Source of the DNA: AP-15 sp035570935
GTDB lineage: Bacteria > Pseudomonadota > Alphaproteobacteria > ATCC43930 > CGMCC-115725
Direction: 5' to 3'
Assembly (NCBI GenBank): GCA_035570935.1
Contig: DATMKU010000172.1
Coordinates: 1-18,541, forward strand
Length of the DNA stretch: 18,541 nt
Positions 1 through 6,962 of the stretch are shown here, one piece after another. The position numbers were made by a program, and so were the translations under genes. Within the stretch, counting starts at the first letter, position 1, and each line of letters begins with the position of its first letter. The notes under the pieces are model-generated. The model made no database searches, was not told where the DNA came from, and worked only from the letters and a program-made list of their open reading frames with translations.

Positions 1-1
1 T

Positions 2-184
2 CAGCCGAACGACAACTATGTCGGTCCGAACAACTTTTGGGACAACGATGCAGTGTCGCATGGCTTCAAGAGTGCCCTGGACGAAGCCTGCGCGCTGTGG
101 CGCCAGTGCGGCCCGAATTGCTTGCTGACCGGCGTCGTCTCCATCGGAGGAATTGAGGTCAACCTGAGTAGAGCGTGTCGGTAA
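2..184 (+). CDS. Hypothetical protein, C-terminal fragment (5' end outside window)
   Basis: An open plus-strand frame runs from the left edge of the window to a TAA at 182-184, giving the last 60 residues of a protein whose start is not visible. The tail has several Asn/Asp-rich turns near its beginning (PNDNYVGPNNFWDND), then a short helix-like stretch with cysteines (ACALWRQCGPNC), and ends in SRACR. The three clustered cysteines plus a fourth near the C-terminus would suit a secreted, disulfide-bonded protein, but that is inference. Codon use is compatible with coding. I do not recognise the family. The gene converges on the methyltransferase gene, with about 113 bp of unremarkable sequence between their stop codons. 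The frame could also be a chance opening, since only 60 codons are seen. Confidence 0.5.
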   Translation, partial: QPNDNYVGPNNFWDNDAVSHGFKSALDEACALWRQCGPNCLLTGVVSIGGIEVNLSRACR

Positions 185-297
185 GCCAGCGGGTCCAGTT
201 CCTATTGTGGTTCGCATCGGAGAAGGAGGGTGCCGCGGCGCTGCACCGGTTCGCTAAATTGAACGCCAGCCGCAAATCGCTCTGATTTTGCCTTGAA

Positions 298-1068
298 TTA
301 CGTCGTGTAACGGCCGGCGCCGGCCTGACGGGCTTGCCCAAGTGAGACGAGCGTCGCCAGAACTGCGGCGACACGGTCGCGGCGGGCGCGGACAAAACGG
401 GCGGCGACCTCCTCGGCGGCGGCCGGCGTCCCTTGGGCGGCGAGGGCCGCGCGCACCGCCTTGAACTGTTCCGGCAAGTCGCGCGGCCAGGATTGCCGCC
501 GCAACTCGGGGGCGGCGGCGACTTCCAATTCGCGCTGCGCCGGTGCCACGGCGATGCCGGCCTGGAATTCCGGCCGCAGCCAGCGGATATGGCCGCGAAA
601 CTCCTCTTCCGCCCGCTCGCGGTTCAGCGCAACCAGGCGCGCGAGAAGATCGTCATCGGAGAGATCGGCCGGCCAGCCATAGGCGGCGAAGACGGCATGG
701 TCGAGATCGTCGTGCAATTGCCGCAACACGCCGACAAGCCCGCGGTCGTGAATATCGCGCTCGGTCTCGCTCAATTCGTCGCCGGCGCGCACCTTCCCAA
801 GCACGTTGTAAAGCCTGGTCAGGGTCAGATTGGGATGGAGCCGCAGCCGCTCGTTGCGCAGCCCGTCCAATTCCTCGGCAATCGCGCCGATCGCCATCCG
901 CTTGCGCTCTCCGCAATCCGGGAACGGAAACGGGTCGAAACAGAGAGATTTGGTGTAACGCGGGCGATCTTCTAAGTTCGCACCGCGCTTTAGCGTCCAA
1001 TAGACGTGCGCATGACTTGAAAATATTCCCAACGAGTAGGCGCTGGCGTCGGCGATGCAGACCAGCAT
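298..1068 (-). CDS. C-terminal remainder of the MmeI-like enzyme
   Basis: The 256-residue frame begins at the internal methionine of PDNMLVCIADASAY and continues with YSLGIFSSHAHVYWTL, then RPRYTKSLCFDPFPFP. This stretch is characteristic of the end of the target-recognition domain in MmeI-like methyltransferases. The rest is a charged helical C-terminal domain (NERLRLHPNLTLTRLYNVL, then WPADLSDDDLLARLVALN) ending in a winged-helix-like tail. No convincing ribosome binding site precedes the ATG at 1068, so independent translation is doubtful. It is best read as the severed 3' part of the gene upstream of it. The true reading frame extends at least to 1095. If it were translated separately it might complement the N-terminal part in trans, but nothing here shows that. 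Confidence 0.7.
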   Translation of the reverse strand: MLVCIADASAYSLGIFSSHAHVYWTLKRGANLEDRPRYTKSLCFDPFPFPDCGERKRMAIGAIAEELDGLRNERLRLHPNLTLTRLYNVLGKVRAGDELSETERDIHDRGLVGVLRQLHDDLDHAVFAAYGWPADLSDDDLLARLVALNRERAEEEFRGHIRWLRPEFQAGIAVAPAQRELEVAAAPELRRQSWPRDLPEQFKAVRAALAAQGTPAAAEEVAARFVRARRDRVAAVLATLVSLGQARQAGAGRYTT

Positions 1069-1091
1069 GTTGTCGGGTAGGGTTGGTTCAC

Positions 1092-3770
1092 TCAGAAAAC
1101 GAACGGCCGGTGCTTCGCGGTCTCTACCGTAGCTATGTAGCGATCAAGTCCGCGCAACGCTCGGCGTAATTCCGGACGCGGCTTCCCAAACAGCCACCAG
1201 TCTCGCGCATACTGATCCGCGTCCACGGTTCGTCCTGCCTTACCGTCGCGCTCCGGTTTGACCCGTTCCAGCACCCATTGATAGACATCGGGAAAGCGCT
1301 GACGGACCTCGGCCTCGGTCAAGCCAAAGAGATCGATGACCATGACGTTGCGGCTATACCCGGTAAGGTCGCGGCCATTCAGATACGGCCGGATGTGCCG
1401 GTCGAGGCCCGGAACCCGGCCGAGCCCGAGCGCCCGTCCCTGTTCCGGCGTGACGATAAAGCCGGCGCCGTGCAGTTTGACTCCCGGCGAGCACAGCCCT
1501 TCGTTGGCGCGCAGCGGGCGGACGCGGGTCAAATCGGCGCCGATGCGCAGATCGGCGTGGATCACCCCGCCGCGCTCGAACAATTCCACCTCCGCCTCGC
1601 CGTCCTGGAGCTGGGTTTCGCGGGTAACTTCAAGCAGCCGGCCAGGCCGGTCGCGTCCCTTGACCCCGACGGTCATCGCGATGCGCACCGCGGCGGCGTC
1701 CGAGGCGTCAACCCAGGGATGGTTAGGAATCGCAAACGCCAACGAGACGCCGTCGACATTTTCCAAATGCCGCTGCACGACCCGCCGGTTGAACGCCTGC
1801 GGCAATGAATTGGTCGTGATAAAGCCAAAGCGTCGCGTGCGGCCGGCGGCAACCTGCTGCGCCGCGCGATGCCACCAATACATGACATAATCGGCGGATT
1901 GCGGCATCTGCCGATAGGTGTGCCACAGCGCCTCGGCATAGCCCTCGCCCTGCACCGCGCGCAAATCCTTGCCGCCGATAAAGGGCGGGTTGCCGATGAT
2001 AAAATCGGCCTGCGGCCAGCGCGCCGGCTGTGCCCCCAACAGCCGCACGACCTCGACCCGCGCGTTTTCGTCGGGCACCATTTTGCCGGTCACCGGATGC
2101 AATTTTTTGGTCCGCCCGTTCCAGCGGGTCAATGGCCGACCGTCCGGCCCGCGCACCAACTCTTCGCCGCGCCAAGCCAGGAGCGCGTCGCGATGCTCGA
2201 TATTGTGAAAATTGCGCAACACCGGCTCGGCCGGCATCGCATTACCGCGGATGCGGAAATGCCATTGCAGATAGCCGATCCACAATACGAGCTCGGTAAT
2301 CGCGACCGCGCGTGGGTTCGCCTCAATGCCGCGCAACTGATGCGGATCGACGGTATGCCCAGCGAGGCCTTCGAGCGCCAGCGTTTCGCCAAGACCGGCA
2401 AGCAAATCGAGCACTTCGCCCTCAAGTCGCTTCAAATGCTCCAATGCGACATAAAGAAAATTACCGGTCCCGCAGGCCGGATCGAGGATCGTGGTGTTGC
2501 ACAAAGTATCGTGAAAGCGGCGCAATTCGGCGACCGCTCCCGGCTTGTCGCCGGCATCGGCCAGTTCGACCGCCGCTGCCTTGACCGCTTCCCAATCGGC
2601 GCGCAGCGGCTCGATGATTGTCGGCAAAACAAGCCGCTCGACATAGGCGCGTGGCGTGAAATGGGCGCCCAGCCTTTCGCGTTCCCGCTCGTCGAGCGCG
2701 CGCTCCAATAGTGTGCCGAAAATCGCCGGCTCGACGCGAGACCAATCGCGCTCGGCGGCGTCGATCAAGATTTCGAGCTGCTCGGCGTTGAGCGCGATTG
2801 CTTCGGTCGCTTCAAACAGGCCGCCGTTGAAGCGCAGAATGTCTTCGCCGAGTTCGGGCGAAAAACCGCCCTTGTCCATATTGGACCACAGGCTGTGCAT
2901 CATCGGCGCGAAGGTGTGCGGCCGGCCGCGCAAGCCGCGCAGTAAATCGCGCACGGCGTGCCGGCGCAGTAAACCAATGTTGTCGGCGAAGATCGTGAAC
3001 AGGCAGCGCATCAAAAACAACGCGACGCGCTCGGCACCGTGCCTGTCCCTCTCCAGGCTGCGGCCAAGCGTTGCCAGCCGCTCGGCGATCTCGCGGGTTA
3101 CTCTCGCGGCGTGCTGGCTGGGGTCGAGCGACAATGGGTCGAGCCAAATCGCCCGCAGCCGCTCGCGCACATCCGCGCGCGCCAGGTCGGCGAGAAAAAT
3201 GCGGAAGCTGTTCGTGTCGGGGAATTGCGCGTAATGCTTTCCGGTGCCGCTAAAATCGGCATAGACCTCGATGCTGTAGCCGACATCCACGACGATCAAG
3301 AACGGCGGCCATTCGGGCAAGGCCTTGGCGTACTGCTCGGCCTGGCCGCGGGCGCGCAGCATCGCTGCGTCCCAGGTGTCGGTGCCGCGGATGCCGTGGC
3401 CGCGCCGGCGCCGAGGTCGTGCAAGACCAGCTTCTTCCAGCAGCGACGGCGGCTGCTTGGCTTCGCAGCCCTGTTTGGTCTCCAGCACAAAAGAGTCGTG
3501 CCGATAAAGATCGATAAATCCGGTGCTGGTCGAACCGCCGGCGTCGTGAAAATGCACCGGCCGCTCGAATACGTATTCGTCGCGTTCGGGTTCGCCGGTT
3601 GCCGGCTCCGGCCGCGGAAGCCCAAGGACTTCGCACAGCTCGATCAGGAACAAGCCGTAATTCGAGCGCTCGGAAGCGGCCGAACCCTGCCATCGGCAGA
3701 CAAACGCGGCGACTGAGCCGGTGTCGTTCTCCGCCGCGGCGCAATTGCTGATGTTAGGATCGGCGGCCAT
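1092..3770 (-). CDS. MmeI-like DNA methyltransferase/endonuclease, N-terminal and catalytic part
   Basis: This 892-residue frame holds the nuclease, helical, methyltransferase and most of the target-recognition regions of a type IIL enzyme, which both cuts and N6-adenine-methylates DNA from one chain. A PD-(D/E)XK-like site is visible as D87 in GFIDLY followed by E97-T-K99. Motif X-like HFTPRAYVERL precedes SAM-binding motif I, LDPACGTGNF (429-438), and catalytic motif IV, NPPF (594-597). The region after about residue 750 (GRDLTGYSRN, then WWLFGKPRPELR) resembles the target-recognition domain. The frame ends abruptly at KHRPFVF because of the frameshift. The ATG at 3770 is the first start giving a family-like N-terminus (VAAFVCRWQGS). 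No separate restriction or specificity gene lies beside it, as expected for a single-chain system. If only this part is made, methylation or recognition is probably impaired. Confidence 0.8.
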   Translation of the reverse strand: MAADPNISNCAAAENDTGSVAAFVCRWQGSAASERSNYGLFLIELCEVLGLPRPEPATGEPERDEYVFERPVHFHDAGGSTSTGFIDLYRHDSFVLETKQGCEAKQPPSLLEEAGLARPRRRRGHGIRGTDTWDAAMLRARGQAEQYAKALPEWPPFLIVVDVGYSIEVYADFSGTGKHYAQFPDTNSFRIFLADLARADVRERLRAIWLDPLSLDPSQHAARVTREIAERLATLGRSLERDRHGAERVALFLMRCLFTIFADNIGLLRRHAVRDLLRGLRGRPHTFAPMMHSLWSNMDKGGFSPELGEDILRFNGGLFEATEAIALNAEQLEILIDAAERDWSRVEPAIFGTLLERALDERERERLGAHFTPRAYVERLVLPTIIEPLRADWEAVKAAAVELADAGDKPGAVAELRRFHDTLCNTTILDPACGTGNFLYVALEHLKRLEGEVLDLLAGLGETLALEGLAGHTVDPHQLRGIEANPRAVAITELVLWIGYLQWHFRIRGNAMPAEPVLRNFHNIEHRDALLAWRGEELVRGPDGRPLTRWNGRTKKLHPVTGKMVPDENARVEVVRLLGAQPARWPQADFIIGNPPFIGGKDLRAVQGEGYAEALWHTYRQMPQSADYVMYWWHRAAQQVAAGRTRRFGFITTNSLPQAFNRRVVQRHLENVDGVSLAFAIPNHPWVDASDAAAVRIAMTVGVKGRDRPGRLLEVTRETQLQDGEAEVELFERGGVIHADLRIGADLTRVRPLRANEGLCSPGVKLHGAGFIVTPEQGRALGLGRVPGLDRHIRPYLNGRDLTGYSRNVMVIDLFGLTEAEVRQRFPDVYQWVLERVKPERDGKAGRTVDADQYARDWWLFGKPRPELRRALRGLDRYIATVETAKHRPFVF

Positions 3771-3990
3771 CGGTCGTTGCAGATAGCACGACCGAAGTCA
3801 TTTTGGCGTCCGGATTAGCAGCGGCTTGCGCGCCCTCGAATTTAGGAACGGAGCCGGCCGGCCTCTACGGCGACGGTAAATTCGCCATGTTCGGACCGCA
3901 TGCTGGCTCTTCCGAATAGGGGTTTGGGAGCGGCGGATTGGGGCACGAGGAAGGAACATTTTGCCGGCACTTGGGGCGGACGGCGGCAAC

Positions 3991-4158
3991 TTCCCGTCAA
4001 TTCCCGGTTCGGTGAAAATAATTCCCGATTATGTCGGAATTAATTCCCGGTTATCGGACACGCCGGTTTTTCATAAGATATTGATTATAGATGTGTTTTA
4101 GGGATTATAAGGGGGCCTCGGCTGCGAAAATCCCGGTTTTTTCCCGGTTCCACGGGAA
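3991..4158. repeat. Cluster of helically phased TTCCCG(GTT) motifs
   Basis: The hexamer TTCCCG occurs at 3991, 4001, 4022, 4044 and 4141, with ATCCCG at 4130. Several copies extend to AATTCCCGGTT or AATTCCCGATT. Start-to-start distances are 10, 21, 22, 86 and 11 bp, all close to multiples of about 10.7 bp, so all copies would lie on one face of the helix. The last copy forms an inverted repeat with CGGGAA at 4153-4158 across a 6-bp spacer. The arrangement suggests cooperative protein binding (operator, iteron or recombinase site). The function is not known to me. Confidence 0.6.
4081..4109 (+). promoter_or_regulatory. Possible promoter upstream of LDH2-type gene
   Basis: TTGATT at 4081-4086 is followed after 17 bp by ATTATA at 4104-4109, in the only strongly A/T-rich patch of the spacer. 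The element lies between the third and fourth TTCCCG motifs, so bound protein there could control it. It is about 160 bp upstream of the ATG at 4268. The -10 match is weak, so this is tentative. Confidence 0.3.
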
Positions 4159-4267
4159 TTTGCCGCGAGCGGGTAAAGCCGGCGTCGCCGCGGCGATATC
4201 GCGACCGCCCGGCGCTGTGCTAGCCTCGCCGCGAACTCGCCCTCCGATGGGCAATGGGGAGGAAGGG

Positions 4268-5332
4268 ATGCCGAAAATTCCGGCCGAGCGGCTGACTGAA
4301 ATCGGGCAGGCCTTGTTCGAAGCGGCGGGGGCGCCGCCCGCCGAGGCCGAGCTGGTCATGCGCCACATCATCAGCGCCAACCTCGCCGGCCATGATTCGC
4401 ACGGCGTCATCCAGATCCCGACCTATATCGACCGGATCAAGGCGGGGCACATCGTCCCCGGGGCGCCGTGGACGATCGTGCAGGAATCGCCGGCGACGAC
4501 CGTCGTCGACGGGCATTGGGGGTTCGGCTATGTCGCCAACGAGCGGGCGATGCGGCTGACCATCGACAAGGCCAAGACCGCCAATGTCGCCGCCGCGACG
4601 GTGTTCCGCCAGGGCCATATCGGCCGGGTCGCCTCCTATACGTTGATGGCGGCGGAGGCCGGCATGATCGGGTTGTGCACCGCCGATTCCGGCCGCTCGC
4701 CAAAGGCGGTCGCACCCTTTGGCGGGCGCGAGGCGCGGCTCGGCACCAACCCGATCTCGATTGCGATCCCATCCGATCTCGCGGGGCCGCTCTATCTCGA
4801 CATGGCGACCTCGGCCGCCGCCGCGGGCAAGATCGCGCTCGCCGTCGCGCGCAACGAACCGGTCCCGGACGGCTGGGTCATCGGCAATGACGGACGGCCG
4901 ACCAACGACCCGCGGCAATTGCGCCAGGGCGGGGCGTTGTTGCCGCTCGGCGGCCCGGAGGGCGGCTACAAAGGCACGGGGCTCGCGGTCATGGTCGAGA
5001 TCCTGTGCGGCTTGTTGACCGGGCTCGGCTTTGGCGTCGAGCCCACCGGGCGCCACAACGACGGCTGCTTTATGGCGGTGTTCAACGTCGCCGCGTTCCG
5101 CCCGCTCGCCGAATTCAAAAAAGACGTCGGCGACTTTATCGCCTATCTGAAGGAGACGCCGCCGGCCGAGGGCAGCAGTGGTGTCCTCTATCCCGGCGAG
5201 ATCGAATACCGCCGCCAGCAGGACCGCAGCCGCGACGGCATCGAGGTCGAGGACGCGACCTGGTACAAACTGCAGCAGCTCGCCGACGGTTACGGTCTCA
5301 CCGAAAAGCTCGAATTCACCGAACCCGAATGA
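4268..5332 (+). CDS. Malate/L-lactate dehydrogenase family (LDH2/MDH2) oxidoreductase
   Basis: A 354-residue NAD(P)-dependent 2-hydroxyacid dehydrogenase of the LDH2/MDH2 fold, a family that includes malate, L-lactate, sulfolactate, ureidoglycolate and cyclic-imine reductases. Visible family landmarks are GHDSHG (41-46), the likely catalytic histidine in RQGHIGR (H117), LGTNPISIAIP (158-168) and LDMATSAAAAGKI around 177-189. Also present is GGYKGTGLAVMVE (232-244), which shapes the cofactor and substrate pocket. Length is typical of the family. I chose the ATG at 4268 because GGGGAGGAAGGG sits just upstream and the protein then begins as relatives do (MPKIPAERLTEIGQALFEAAG). The stop overlaps the start of the GST gene by 4 bp, so the two are almost certainly cotranscribed and translationally coupled. 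The exact substrate cannot be read from the sequence. Confidence 0.9.
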   Translation: MPKIPAERLTEIGQALFEAAGAPPAEAELVMRHIISANLAGHDSHGVIQIPTYIDRIKAGHIVPGAPWTIVQESPATTVVDGHWGFGYVANERAMRLTIDKAKTANVAAATVFRQGHIGRVASYTLMAAEAGMIGLCTADSGRSPKAVAPFGGREARLGTNPISIAIPSDLAGPLYLDMATSAAAAGKIALAVARNEPVPDGWVIGNDGRPTNDPRQLRQGGALLPLGGPEGGYKGTGLAVMVEILCGLLTGLGFGVEPTGRHNDGCFMAVFNVAAFRPLAEFKKDVGDFIAYLKETPPAEGSSGVLYPGEIEYRRQQDRSRDGIEVEDATWYKLQQLADGYGLTEKLEFTEPE

Positions 5333-5973
5333 CCGCGACCGACGACCGCATCACGATCTACGGCAGCTTTACTTCGAGCTCGAGCTATAAGCCGATCCTC
5401 TATCTGGCATTGGCGCGGCTGCCCTATTCGTTTCGCACGGTCAACCTCAAGACCGGCGTGCAGAAAACGCCGGAATATCTTGCGGTCAACCGCTGGGGGG
5501 TGGTTCCGTCCTTGCGCCATCGCGGGCTGACCATCCTGCAATCGAACGTGATCCTCGACTATCTTGCGCGCACGACCGGGCATTTCGAGCCCGCGACCGA
5601 GCAACAGCGCTGGCAGGCGCGCGAATGGCTGTCGTGGGAGGCGGACCACATCACCGCGGTCGCCAAAATCCGCCATTCGGCCCGCTTCCGCGCCTCGCAC
5701 CCCGAGGTCATCGCCGAGTTCCGGCCAAAGGCCGAGGCGGCGCTGTCGTTTGTCGACAATCGGCTGAAAGACCGGGAGTGGCTGGTTGGGGACCACTGCT
5801 CGATCGCCGATATCGGTTGCTGGGGCCGCATGGTGTTTATGGCCGAGGGCGGCTTCGATATCGCCGCTTGGCCCTATCTCGAAGCCTGGTCGCAGCGTCT
5901 CAAGGCGATGCCCGGCTTTGCCCTCCCCTACGATTTGATCCCGAGCAAAGACCGCGAATACGACCCGGATTGA
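5329..5973 (+). CDS. Glutathione S-transferase family protein
   Basis: A 214-residue cytosolic GST. The N-terminal thioredoxin-like domain starts ITIYGSFTSSSSYKPILYLA, where a Ser-rich stretch (13-19) replaces the usual catalytic Ser/Cys/Tyr position. It continues to the cis-proline segment VVPSL (58-62) and QSNVILDYL (71-79), which binds the gamma-glutamyl part of glutathione. The all-helical C-terminal domain contains the N-capping box SIADIG (158-163). The start codon overlaps the stop of the upstream dehydrogenase (ATGA), indicating coupling. GSTs of this type add glutathione to, or isomerise, reactive metabolites. Pairing with a dehydrogenase suggests a small catabolic or detoxification operon, but the substrate is unknown. 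Length is normal for the family. Confidence 0.88.
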   Translation: MTATDDRITIYGSFTSSSSYKPILYLALARLPYSFRTVNLKTGVQKTPEYLAVNRWGVVPSLRHRGLTILQSNVILDYLARTTGHFEPATEQQRWQAREWLSWEADHITAVAKIRHSARFRASHPEVIAEFRPKAEAALSFVDNRLKDREWLVGDHCSIADIGCWGRMVFMAEGGFDIAAWPYLEAWSQRLKAMPGFALPYDLIPSKDREYDPD

Positions 5974-6117
5974 AGAACCAGGCGTGGTGCGAGCGGCGCA
6001 CACTCGGGCCGGCTTTGTTGTCGCGGGAGTCGGCGACGGCGCGCCGCATCCCGAAAAGGTGGCGGCGCCGGCAATCGCCCGATAATTTACCCGCGGGGAA
6101 ATCGGGCGGGGTGAGGG

Positions 6118-6354
6118 ATGCGAGCAATCGCCGTCGTTGCTCTATTGGCGCTGGGGGCGTGTGCCGCTGCCAGCGGTTCCACCGCGAGCGCCTCGTCGGA
6201 GATGCGCGACTGGCAGACGCCGGCCGGCAAGCCACCGACCAAGGCTGAGTTCGCGGCGCTGGTCGCGGCCTGCCAGGACAAGGTGAAAACGACGACCGAG
6301 AGCGGGCCGTTCGACGGCTGCCTCGCCGATCTCGGGTTGCGCCGCACCCCGTAG
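6118..6354 (+). CDS. Small putative lipoprotein
   Basis: A 78-residue protein with a short hydrophobic signal (MRAIAVVALLALGAC) ending in a lipobox L12-G13-A14-C15. It would be lipidated on Cys15 and anchored in the envelope. The mature part is small and polar, with a cysteine pair (AACQDK and DGCLADLGL) that could form one disulfide. GGTGAGGG precedes the ATG at a good distance, and third positions are G/C-rich, both supporting a real gene. It lies 144 bp after the GST gene and 38 bp before the Rid-family gene, on the same strand, so may share their transcript. I do not recognise a named family; function unknown. Confidence 0.68.
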   Translation: MRAIAVVALLALGACAAASGSTASASSEMRDWQTPAGKPPTKAEFAALVAACQDKVKTTTESGPFDGCLADLGLRRTP

Positions 6355-6392
6355 CATTCGATAAACTGCGGCGGCAAGCTCCGGCGGCGAAG

Positions 6393-6800
6393 ATGGCGCA
6401 GATCATGATTTCCAACCCCGATTCGTTGGGCGCGCCGCTCGGGCCTTATTCGCACATCGCCCGCGTCAAGGCGTCGGAATTAATCTTTATCGCCGGCCAG
6501 GTGGCGGTGGATAAAGCCGGCCAGATCGTCGGCGTCGATGATTTCGACGCACAGTGCGGGCAAACCTTTACCAACCTCGCGGCTGCACTCGAATCGGTCG
6601 GCGCGGGCTGGGCGAACGTCGTGCAGTTCACGACCTATCTCGTCCATTCGCAAGACGTCGCCAAATTCATGGCCCATCGCGCCCGCGAATTTCCGCGCCT
6701 CTTTCCGACCGGCGCCTACCCGCCGAACACTTTGTTGATTGTCGACCGACTGGTGGCCGAGCCGCTGCTGATCGAAATCCAGGCGATCGCGACACTATAA
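6393..6800 (+). CDS. Rid family (YjgF/YER057c/UK114) protein lacking the deaminase arginine
   Basis: A 135-residue member of the Rid family, trimeric chorismate-mutase-like proteins. Family signs are LGPYSHIARV (16-25), IFIAGQVAVDKAGQIVG, the AGWANVVQFTTYLV strand-helix and the C-terminal IEIQAIATL. In true RidA enamine/imine deaminases the segment before the last strand reads ARSCVEVARL, with a catalytic Arg, and the end reads IEIEAIA, with a catalytic Glu. Here these are PNTLLIVDRL (Asn112) and IEIQAIA (Gln130), so both key residues are replaced. It therefore probably belongs to one of the Rid subfamilies without the classical deaminase activity. The start at 6393 has only a weak ribosome binding site; the ATG at 6405 is an alternative that loses four residues. 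Confidence 0.88.
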   Translation: MAQIMISNPDSLGAPLGPYSHIARVKASELIFIAGQVAVDKAGQIVGVDDFDAQCGQTFTNLAAALESVGAGWANVVQFTTYLVHSQDVAKFMAHRAREFPRLFPTGAYPPNTLLIVDRLVAEPLLIEIQAIATL

Positions 6801-6962
6801 GCCGATCACCGGCTCGCCGGTTCTCCGAAACCGACAGCGGCGTCGCCCCGAAAACCGGGCGCGGAACCGCCCGAGCCCAGGTTCATCTTACGAAACTTGG
6901 CGGGGGCGTGAAGGCGGATTTGGGGCTATTCTCGTCCGGGCGGCGCGGCGGGAGCGAAGAGA

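Larger units (their letters stand above)
298..3770 (-). pseudogene. MmeI-like (type IIL) restriction-modification gene split by a frameshift
   Basis: Two adjacent minus-strand frames together make one MmeI-like enzyme. The upstream frame stops at TGA 1092-1094 just after the peptide KHRPFVF. In the -1 frame, reading from 1095, the peptide continues as LSEPTLPDNMLV and runs without interruption to the TAA at 298-300. Relatives of this family read through this junction, with the proline-aspartate-asparagine-methionine segment following directly on the KHRPFVF segment. Adding one T to the TTTT run (plus strand AAAA 1096-1099) restores a single frame of about 1157 residues, a plausible length for the longer members of the family. 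The break may be a true inactivating deletion, phase variation or an assembly error; the sequence alone cannot tell. Confidence 0.75.
3771..4267. other. Non-coding spacer between methyltransferase and dehydrogenase genes
   Basis: About 500 bp lie between the divergent starts of the methyltransferase (minus) and the LDH2-type gene (plus). I see no credible gene in it. A 63-codon minus-strand opening at 3798-3989 has no family resemblance and no clear ribosome binding site. The right half is markedly A/T-richer than the surroundings and holds the repeated TTCCCG motifs and a possible promoter. An in-frame ATG at 4091 would extend the dehydrogenase by 59 residues, but that extension crosses the repeats and looks unlike protein. 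Confidence 0.6.

Noticed and set aside
208..222. GGTTCGCATC resembling a tRNA T-arm
   Set aside because: No matching acceptor, D or anticodon stems can be formed around it.
1092..1100. Programmed ribosomal frameshifting in the methyltransferase gene
   Set aside because: No canonical X-XXY-YYZ slippery heptamer and no evident downstream pseudoknot; a simple one-base deletion explains it better.
1869..2711. 280-codon plus-strand open frame
   Set aside because: It is antisense to the methyltransferase catalytic region, whose motifs are intact; GC-rich codons open opposite frames. No family resemblance.
4091..4267. 59-codon upstream extension of the LDH2-type gene
   Set aside because: It crosses the TTCCCG repeat cluster, lacks similarity to the family, and a strong ribosome binding site precedes the ATG at 4268.
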